From an uncultured Sutterella sp. (lineage in GTDB: Bacteria > Pseudomonadota > Gammaproteobacteria > Burkholderiales > Burkholderiaceae_F): DNA of 64,000 nt. The stretch spans positions 15,051-79,050 of the forward strand of contig CABQGK010000011.1 in NCBI GenBank assembly GCA_902463725.1, read 5' to 3'. The translations under genes were made by a program, and so were the position numbers. The notes beneath the pieces were generated by a model that worked only from the letters and a program-made list of their open reading frames with translations, was not told where the DNA came from and ran no database searches. Of the stretch, positions 57,838 through 64,000 are shown piece by piece; the first letter of the stretch is position 1; the number at the start of each line of letters is the position of its first letter.

Positions 57838-58374
57838 ATGTCGACAACCGACCTTGATTTGATCGCCAAGACGATCCGTACCGTGCACAATTGGCCCAAG
57901 CAGGGCGTGGAATTTCGCGACATCACTCCCGTGCTACAAAACCCAGAGACGTTTCGTCGCCTCATTGATCTTTTTGTTGAGCGCTATCGTTCATGTGGCA
58001 TCGAGCTTATTGTTGGTATTGATGCACGTGGTTTTATTCTGGGTTCGGCGCTAGCGTACGCGCTCGGTGTTGGTTTTGTGCCTGCTCGAAAAAAAGGCAA
58101 GTTGCCTGCAGCCACAGTTTGTGAGGAATACACGCTCGAGTACGGTAACGCAGCGGTGGAACTTCACGCTGATGCTGTCAAGCCAGGGGAGCGCGTTTTA
58201 CTTGTGGATGACTTGATTGCCACGGGGGGGACGTTGCTTGCATCGAGTAAGCTTGTCGAGCAACTCGGTGGGAGCATTGTGGAGGTGGTGGCACTGATCG
58301 GTCTCAAAGATTTGGGCGGTATGGAGCGCCTGCGTCAGAGCGGCCTCAAGGTTCATACCTTTCTTGAGTACTAA
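57838..58374 (+). CDS. apt: Adenine phosphoribosyltransferase
   Basis: 178 aa purine-salvage enzyme converting adenine and PRPP to AMP. The PRPP-binding motif VLLVDDLIATGGTLLA, GIDARGFILGSALAYALGVGFVPARK and EYTLEYGNAAVELHADA are typical. The ATG at 57838 follows AAGAGG. It stands alone between fnr and a converging aldo/keto reductase gene. Confidence 0.95.
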   Translation: MSTTDLDLIAKTIRTVHNWPKQGVEFRDITPVLQNPETFRRLIDLFVERYRSCGIELIVGIDARGFILGSALAYALGVGFVPARKKGKLPAATVCEEYTLEYGNAAVELHADAVKPGERVLLVDDLIATGGTLLASSKLVEQLGGSIVEVVALIGLKDLGGMERLRQSGLKVHTFLEY

Positions 58375-58434
58375 TTGAGCATTTGGAGCATTGTTGCCAC
58401 AAGAGGCCACTTGCGCAACGATTGCAAAACAGAT

Positions 58435-58476
58435 GGGCGCCACGATGCAGCAAGCACCATGGCGCCCGTTTTTTTT
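58435..58476 (+). terminator. Terminator of apt
   Basis: GGGCGCCA pairs with TGGCGCCC, followed by T8 after one G. Confidence 0.85.
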
Positions 58477-58514
58477 AGCGGATGCGACACGGCGCGGGCG
58501 CGCCGTGCGACGAA

Positions 58515-59369
58515 TTAGAAGTCCGCGGTATCAGGATTGAGCCCCGAGAAGGCCATCGCGGGCATGGCTGTGATCGTCGCCATGTCTTGCGCACTGATTT
58601 CAAAATCAAAGACCTGGGCATTTTCGATAATGCGACTTTCCGTGACCGACTTGGGCAGCGGGAGAATGCCTTGCTGCAAGACCCAACGGATGACGAGCTG
58701 AGCCGTGCTACGACCGTAGCGGGCAGCGATTTCTCCGAGCGCAGAATCTGCGAGTAGGCGGCCGTTGCCGAGCGGGCTCCATGCCTCGACGAGGATGTTG
58801 TGACGGCGGCAATACTCAACGGTTTCCGCTTGCATGTACCCAGGATGGAATTCAATCTGATTGACCATGGGCTTGACCTCGGTCTTCATGAGCGGCTCGA
58901 GGTGATGCGGCAGGAAGTTTGAAACACCGATAGCCTTAATGCGCCCAGCTTTATAGAGCTCTGTCATCGCCTGCCACGTGGCGAGGTTGAGCTCGTCTGC
59001 GCGGCCATTCGGGAACTGCTTAGCATTGGCGGGCCAGTGAATCAAGTAGAGATCAAGGTACTCAAGACCAAGATCAGCCATCGTTTGCTCAAACGCTTTG
59101 AGCGTGGTTTCGTAGCCACGATTGGCGTTCCAGAGCTTGCTCGTGACAAAGAGCTCTTCGCGAGGCACACGGCTTGCCTTGATGGCGGCTCCTACGCTGC
59201 GTTCGTTACCGTAGATGGCAGCGGTGTCAATGTGGCGGTAACCCGCGCGCAGTGCCCACATAACGGAATTGACGGCGGTGTCGCCATCAGGGGTCTGCCA
59301 AGTGCCGAAGCCGACAACGGGAATCTTCACGCCGTTTTCTAGGGTGAAGGTGCTGGTTAGACTTTGCAT
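58515..59369 (-). CDS. Aldo/keto reductase (2,5-diketo-gluconate reductase group)
   Basis: 284 aa NADPH-dependent oxidoreductase with a TIM-barrel fold. The tetrad is visible: Asp and Tyr in HIDTAAIYGNE, Lys in FVTSKLW and His in LIHWP. Further family motifs are GVSNFLPHHLEPL and VLQQGILPLPKSV, the latter binding NADP. The substrate cannot be predicted. The gene is monocistronic. Confidence 0.93.
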   Translation of the reverse strand: MQSLTSTFTLENGVKIPVVGFGTWQTPDGDTAVNSVMWALRAGYRHIDTAAIYGNERSVGAAIKASRVPREELFVTSKLWNANRGYETTLKAFEQTMADLGLEYLDLYLIHWPANAKQFPNGRADELNLATWQAMTELYKAGRIKAIGVSNFLPHHLEPLMKTEVKPMVNQIEFHPGYMQAETVEYCRRHNILVEAWSPLGNGRLLADSALGEIAARYGRSTAQLVIRWVLQQGILPLPKSVTESRIIENAQVFDFEISAQDMATITAMPAMAFSGLNPDTADF

Positions 59370-59585
59370 GATTTTGCCTCAAAAGATGAATGGTTTTGAG
59401 AGGAAGAGACCGGCACGGAGTGTGTGATAACTACTCAAAGAGGGCGACAGCTTGCCATGGGGGTGGCTCGTGTCACAGGCATAGCCGGCTCCAATTCATT
59501 GCAAACGATTGTACTGAGAGCTTTTGGTGTGGGGCAAACGCTGAATGTAACGGTTTTCTCCTTGTCTGCTCGGCTGTATACCCAA

Positions 59586-59612
59586 AGAAAAGAGGGCCGC
59601 TGTGCGACCCTC
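59586..59612 (-). terminator. Terminator of the glycerophosphodiesterase gene
   Basis: GAGGG pairs with CCCTC, with inner CG pairs, followed on the minus strand by TTTTCTTT. Confidence 0.65.
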
Positions 59613-59634
59613 CTTGGCTAAGTGTGTTGCTTTT

Positions 59635-60426
59635 TTAGCAACTTGGATGAACGAGATCGAGTCGATCAGTGCAGAGCCCATCCACGCCCATGCGGAAAAG
59701 CTCTGTTACACGTTTCGGATCGTTGACTGTATAGCAGAAGACCCAGCGCCCCATAGCGTGCACCTCATCAATCATCTCTTGGGTGATGCGCTTGTGGTTG
59801 CAGTGTAGCGAGACGCATTCAATCTCATCGAGTAGCTCGCGCCAATTGTCGGGTATCTGGTCGATTAGCAGGCCTCGAGGGATGTTGGGAGCCGATACTT
59901 TTGCTGCGCGTAAGGCATCCGGTTTAAAGGATGAAAAGAGGGGAACCTCAGGCACGATACCTGTGGTGCTTGCGCCACCCTCGCGAATCAAATCCCCATA
60001 GAGCCTGCTCGTGAGCTCGCCAACGAGCCGCCCTGTTTCCTCTTCATAGCCTGGGGCGGGTTTGATTTCAATATTGAGCCAAACCCCGTTGGTGCGACAC
60101 CAACGTACGGCCTGCTCAAAGAGTGCAGGGGGTTCACCTAAATAGAAAGGGCTGTACCAGCTGCCAGCATCGAGGCTTCGTAGCTCTGCTGCAGTTAACT
60201 CTGGCACGCTGCGGGGATCGGCAATGGTGCGGCCGAACTTGGGGTCATGCATTAGCACGGCAATTTTGTCTGCCGTGAGCATGGCATCGGTTTCAAAAGC
60301 CCGGTAGCCGTGAGAAAGTCCCACACGGAACCCCGCCATGGTGTTTTCAGGAGCCATCGTACCAGCACCGCGGTGAGCCACGATCTTTCTGTAGGGCCAT
60401 TGAACGAGCGTAGACATAGTGAGCAT
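59635..60426 (-). CDS. ugpQ: Glycerophosphodiester phosphodiesterase
   Basis: 263 aa cytosolic enzyme splitting glycerophosphodiesters to glycerol 3-phosphate. Motifs: IVAHRGAGTMAPENTMAGF with the metal/catalytic His, ETDAMLTAD and VLMHDPKFGRT with the second His, and WLNIEIKP. There is no signal peptide, so it is the UgpQ rather than periplasmic GlpQ type. The start is the ATG at 60426 or 60417. No ugp transporter genes are adjacent. Confidence 0.92.
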   Translation of the reverse strand: MLTMSTLVQWPYRKIVAHRGAGTMAPENTMAGFRVGLSHGYRAFETDAMLTADKIAVLMHDPKFGRTIADPRSVPELTAAELRSLDAGSWYSPFYLGEPPALFEQAVRWCRTNGVWLNIEIKPAPGYEEETGRLVGELTSRLYGDLIREGGASTTGIVPEVPLFSSFKPDALRAAKVSAPNIPRGLLIDQIPDNWRELLDEIECVSLHCNHKRITQEMIDEVHAMGRWVFCYTVNDPKRVTELFRMGVDGLCTDRLDLVHPSC

Positions 60427-60693
60427 TCACTCCAGATGAGTTGGGATAATCGTTGAGAAGCATTCTAGGACGATTGCGCTCCCTTTGGGAGAGCCGATGC
60501 AGAGGAAAAGAATTTCCCCTTAGGTGAAAGTATGTAGAACGTAACTAAACATTTGAAATATAAGCGTTTTTTTTGCGCACTAAGTTGTTTTCCGTATTTT
60601 GATTTCTTGAGCAGTCTGTGTTGAAATATCGCTATAAGTGCGGGGATAACGCACGCTTACCATTTAACTATCACTCAGAGTTGAGGAACGACT

Positions 60694-61695
60694 ATGCAGC
60701 GGCGAGTGCTACTTGAGGCAATGGGATTGGTCACTTTGGCTGGACTCAGCGGTTACGCTCCTGTCCTTTTTGCGGCAATGCCTAAGGGCGAGGGAACGCA
60801 TCCGATCCATCTTGTTGTCCCGTACCCGCCGGGAGGTCCTCTTGACGTCAGTGCCCGTGCGATCGCTGATGCCGTGAAGGAGGATCTTGGGAGCGTTGTT
60901 GTCGATAACCGCCCTGGCGCTGGTGGCGGGGTCGGCATGGGCTATGTAGCTCGTCAGCCTGCGGATGGCTACACGCTTGTGGTCGGGGCGGTTGCAACGC
61001 ATGCCATTAATCCACATCTCTACAAGTCGCTACCTTACGACCCAGTGAAGGACTTCCGCCCCTTGACGCTCATTGCACACGTGCCGAATGTACTTGTGAT
61101 TACGCCAGAGTTTTCCAAGAAGACGGGGATCAAGTCCGTGGCGGACCTCGTTGCGTACGCGCGCGCACACAAGGGTGAGCTCAATTACGCCAGTGGTGGC
61201 AATGGCTCGGCGGGACATATGGCCGGTGAATGGCTAAAGAATGCCGAGGGTATCGATATGGTGCACGTGCCTTTTAACGGGGCGGCGCCAGCTCGCATGT
61301 CTGTGCTTGCTGGTCAGACCGATCTGATTTTTGATAACCTCGCAAGCTGCTTGCCCAATATTGAAGCGGGCAAGCTCATCCCGCTGGCGGTCACAACGAC
61401 CGTTCGTACGCCGATGTTGCCGCAGACGCCAACGATGGAAGAGGCTGGGGTGAAGAATTTTGACATTTCGACCTGGTACGGACTCTTCGTGCCTGCTGCA
61501 ACCCCCGACGATGTGGTCGACGGACTCAATAAGGCAGTGGTGAAGGCTTTGGGATCCGATGAACTCAAAGCACGTTTGGCCAAGCTTGGCGGTATGGTAA
61601 CGCCGACGACGCCCGCAGAGTTTGGTAAGTTGGTCGCCGCAGAAAGTGAAAAGTATGCGCGACTCGTGAAACTATCTGGCGCCAAAGTTGACTAA
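60694..61695 (+). CDS. Tripartite tricarboxylate transporter binding protein (TctC/Bug family)
   Basis: 333 aa periplasmic solute-binding protein of the Bug family, which is highly expanded in Burkholderiales. The first 27 residues form a signal peptide ending at LFAAMP. Family features are LVVPYPPGGPLDVSARAIA, VVDNRPGAGGGVGMGYVA and GMVHVPFNG-like DMVHVPFNGAAPARM. GAGGAACG precedes the ATG. It heads a tctCBA operon. The ligand is unknown; dicarboxylates, tricarboxylates and aromatic acids are known for relatives. Confidence 0.93.
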   Translation: MQRRVLLEAMGLVTLAGLSGYAPVLFAAMPKGEGTHPIHLVVPYPPGGPLDVSARAIADAVKEDLGSVVVDNRPGAGGGVGMGYVARQPADGYTLVVGAVATHAINPHLYKSLPYDPVKDFRPLTLIAHVPNVLVITPEFSKKTGIKSVADLVAYARAHKGELNYASGGNGSAGHMAGEWLKNAEGIDMVHVPFNGAAPARMSVLAGQTDLIFDNLASCLPNIEAGKLIPLAVTTTVRTPMLPQTPTMEEAGVKNFDISTWYGLFVPAATPDDVVDGLNKAVVKALGSDELKARLAKLGGMVTPTTPAEFGKLVAAESEKYARLVKLSGAKVD

Positions 61696-61809
61696 CGCTT
61701 TGGTGGGCGTTTCATCTGTAGGGGGGCGACCGCGTCGGCTGCCCCTCACTTTTAATAACTCGGATGTGTTCCAACTGCTGTGCGTGGTGTGGGATGCATC
61801 GAGACGCGT

Positions 61810-62274
61810 ATGATCATTAAACATCAAAAAGACTTCTGGGCTGGGGTGCTTTTCATCGCCTTTGGCCTGCTCGCGGTGATTGTGGCGCAGGAAAATGCGA
61901 TGGGAAGTCTCTCACGCATGGGACCTGCGTACTTCCCGACGATTCTTGGCGCTGTGCTGATTGTTCTTGGTACGCTCATTTCGCTCAAGGCACTTTTTTT
62001 CAAACCTTCTGATCCCAACCAATCTCACATAGAGCCCGTTCACTGGGGTGTATTATTTTTCATATTAGGTGGCGTCGCTTGCTTTGCGCTGGCGTTGCTA
62101 TCCCTCGGGCTACTGATTGCGCTTGCCCTCATGATTGCTGTTGCTTCGCTTGCCTCGCCGATGTCTCGGCGTAAGGAAGTCGGCGTGCTTATTGTGGTCT
62201 TGTGTGCTGTCTGTTGGGGTGTTTTTGTTTATGGTTTGGGATTTCAGGTTCCCGTTTGGCCGAGCTTTTTCTAG
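61810..62274 (+). CDS. Tripartite tricarboxylate transporter small membrane subunit (TctB)
   Basis: 154 aa with four membrane segments: residues 12-26, 43-57, about 75-110 and 122-145. The TctB signature GSLSRMGPAYFPTILGAVLIVLG lies at about 32-54. The ATG at 61810 is used; a frame from 61780 is also open. It lies 12 bases before tctA. Confidence 0.88.
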   Translation: MIIKHQKDFWAGVLFIAFGLLAVIVAQENAMGSLSRMGPAYFPTILGAVLIVLGTLISLKALFFKPSDPNQSHIEPVHWGVLFFILGGVACFALALLSLGLLIALALMIAVASLASPMSRRKEVGVLIVVLCAVCWGVFVYGLGFQVPVWPSFF

Positions 62275-62286
62275 AGGGGCTCAGCC

Positions 62287-63795
62287 ATGGATTTAATTGC
62301 CAATCTCCTGCTCGGCCTTGAGCAGGCGGTCACGCTGCAAAATCTTCTCTACTGTTTTGTTGGGGTCAGTGTTGGTACGCTCATTGGCGTGCTACCTGGC
62401 ATGGGCCCCGTTGCCACGGTAGCCATGTTGCTGCCGATTACTTATTCACTCGATCCTTCTGCTGCACTCATCATGCTTGCAGGCATCTACTATGGTGCTC
62501 AGTATGGCGGCTCGACCACTGCGGTCCTTGTCAATATTCCTGGTGAAGCGGCTGCGGTCGTGACCTGTATTGATGGGCATAAAATGGCTCGCGCAGGTCG
62601 CGCTGGAGCCGCCCTTGGCATCGCTGCTATTGGGAGCTTTATCGCCGGATGCTTTGCTACGGTATTAATCGCGGCTTTTGCGCCCCCGCTCACCGCTATT
62701 GCGTTCAAATTTGGTCCCGCTGAATACTTCTCGCTCATGGTGCTCGGGTTGGTTGGCGCTGTGGTGCTCGCCAATGGTGACTTACTTAAAGCCATTGCTA
62801 TGATCGTGCTTGGGCTTCTCTTTGGGTTAGTGGGAACCGATATTAATTCGGGGGCAATGCGCTATACCTTTGGCGTGGACGAGTTGATGGAAGGGCTGGA
62901 CTTTGTGGCCGTCTCCATGGGTATCTACGGTTTTGCCGAAATCATGAAGAATCTCGAGCAGAGCAATGCTCGCTCGCTTGTGCCAGAGCGCGTTGGTAGT
63001 GTGCTACCAAGTCGAGAAGATTTGCGGGCTTCGGCGGGACCTATTGCTCGTGGTACGTTGCTCGGGTCGTTCCTTGGCATATTGCCCGGCGGCGGCGCGC
63101 TCTTGTCGAGTTTTGCGTCATATACGCTAGAGAAGAAACTCGCGGGTGCTGCTGCGGCGCCAGCCTTTGGTGAGGGCAATATTCGCGGTGTTGCCGGTCC
63201 CGAGAGCGCCAATAATGCGGGAGCACAGACAAGCTTCATCCCGATGCTCACGCTCGGCATCCCCTCGAATGCAGTGATGGCACTGATGATTGGGGCGATG
63301 ATGATTCATGACATCACCCCCGGGCCCCAAGTCATGACGAGTAATCCCTCGCTGTTTTGGGGGCTTATCGTTTCGATGTGGATTGGTAATCTCTTTTTGA
63401 TTGTGCTGAATCTCCCGCTGATTGGACTTTGGGTGCAGTTACTGAAAGTGCCTTACCGATGGCTTTATCCCGCGATCCTCTGCTTCTGTTGCATTGGTGT
63501 GTACTCGATTTCCAATAATGTCTTTCACATTTGGATGACGATTGGGTTCGGGCTGCTCGGCTACATTTTCCAGAAGCTTGGTTGCGAGGCTGCTCCCCTG
63601 ATCTTGGGGTTCATTCTGGGACCGATGATGGAAGAGAATATGCGCCGAGCGTTACTCTTATCCCGCGGTGACTTGAGTACATTCGTGACGAGTCCAATTT
63701 CCGCGTGCCTCCTAGCAGTGGCTCTCTTTCTGTTGCTCTTAGTGCTTTTGCCAGCGGTCAAGAGCGGAAGACAACGGGCATTCGTTGAGGATTAA
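62287..63795 (+). CDS. Tripartite tricarboxylate transporter large permease (TctA)
   Basis: 502 aa main permease with about 12 membrane segments. Conserved TctA regions: GVLPGMGPVATVAMLLPITY, GIYYGAQYGGSTTAVLVNIPGEAA (given in part), and GILPGGGALLSSFASYTLEKK with the following GVAGPESANNAGAQTSFIPMLTLGIPSN. It completes the tctCBA transporter driven by the ion gradient. No two-component tctDE genes are seen in the window. Confidence 0.94.
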   Translation: MDLIANLLLGLEQAVTLQNLLYCFVGVSVGTLIGVLPGMGPVATVAMLLPITYSLDPSAALIMLAGIYYGAQYGGSTTAVLVNIPGEAAAVVTCIDGHKMARAGRAGAALGIAAIGSFIAGCFATVLIAAFAPPLTAIAFKFGPAEYFSLMVLGLVGAVVLANGDLLKAIAMIVLGLLFGLVGTDINSGAMRYTFGVDELMEGLDFVAVSMGIYGFAEIMKNLEQSNARSLVPERVGSVLPSREDLRASAGPIARGTLLGSFLGILPGGGALLSSFASYTLEKKLAGAAAAPAFGEGNIRGVAGPESANNAGAQTSFIPMLTLGIPSNAVMALMIGAMMIHDITPGPQVMTSNPSLFWGLIVSMWIGNLFLIVLNLPLIGLWVQLLKVPYRWLYPAILCFCCIGVYSISNNVFHIWMTIGFGLLGYIFQKLGCEAAPLILGFILGPMMEENMRRALLLSRGDLSTFVTSPISACLLAVALFLLLLVLLPAVKSGRQRAFVED

Positions 63796-63940
63796 GTTCT
63801 CACGTCTCTCTAGGATGGAGCAAATCAAAATGGCTCATGATCACAACAAGCTTAGGATCTCAAGCTCTCGATGCTCTAGTTTATAAGGGGCTTGATGGCG
63901 ATCAAGTATCCATCCAAAAAAACCTAAAATATCCCAAAAA

Positions 63941-63973
63941 TCCCCGCATTTAGGACTAAATCCGATGCGGGGA
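63941..63973. terminator. Terminator after tctA (bidirectional)
   Basis: TCCCCGCAT pairs with ATGCGGGGA; T-rich sequence follows on both strands (TTTAATTTT on plus, TTTTT on minus). Confidence 0.75.
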
Positions 63974-64000
63974 TTTAATTTTACTGCTATAATAGTGTAT

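Overview
The window looks like the chromosome of a betaproteobacterium, probably a gut Burkholderiales of the Sutterella/Parasutterella type. This is inferred from the mid-GC composition, the betaproteobacterial style of SecG, TpiA, PNPase and NikR, the tctCBA tricarboxylate locus and the FNR/HemN pair; no species can be named from sequence alone. Core genes flank one large intact-looking prophage.

Left flank (1-10.7 kb): the 3' part of a sodium/proton antiporter, nikR, three tandem copies of a tRNA-Gln(CTG)/tRNA-Leu(GAG) pair, secG-tpiA, rpsO-pnp, a glutamine-type ABC importer (glnH, glnP, no ATPase gene here), a HAD-IB phosphatase and a 2-keto-4-pentenoate hydratase-like gene. All but the antiporter lie on the minus strand.

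Prophage (about 10,697-49,035, 38 kb): it is integrated in the 3' end of tRNA-Ser(GGA). A 14-bp copy of that tRNA end marks attL, and a P4-type tyrosine integrase sits beside attR. From right to left it carries: integrase; a BRO-type antirepressor with a c4-like antisense RNA in front; a rightward early operon (RecT plus many unknown small genes); a CI-type S24 repressor facing a Cro-like gene with shared operators; a replication module (DUF1376 protein with in-gene iterons and AT-rich tract, DnaC-like loader, RusA); a Q-like antiterminator followed by a strong promoter, a highly structured leader RNA and a terminator; HNH-TerS-TerL-portal-protease-capsid of HK97 type; then a contractile Mu-like tail (sheath, tube, frameshifted chaperone, tape measure, gp43-gp48 homologues), two tail-fibre genes, and a lysis cassette (holin, endolysin, Rz/Rz1) into which a hicAB toxin-antitoxin pair has been inserted. 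The head/tail combination resembles the Shigella SfV type of lambdoid myovirus.

Right flank (49-64 kb): tRNA-Ser(GGA), thyA-folA, tRNA-Arg(ACG), a TusA-family gene, alaS, hemN divergent from an fnr-type regulator with an FNR box between them, apt, an aldo/keto reductase, a glycerophosphodiester phosphodiesterase and the tctCBA tricarboxylate transporter.

The most interesting items are regulatory and in the prophage: the lambda-like Q / late promoter / terminated leader RNA, the c4-type antisense RNA, a canonical -1 frameshift site in the tail chaperone, a lambda-like origin inside the replication gene, arm-type repeats placed symmetrically around attL, and a cluster of palindromic operator-like sites beside hicAB.
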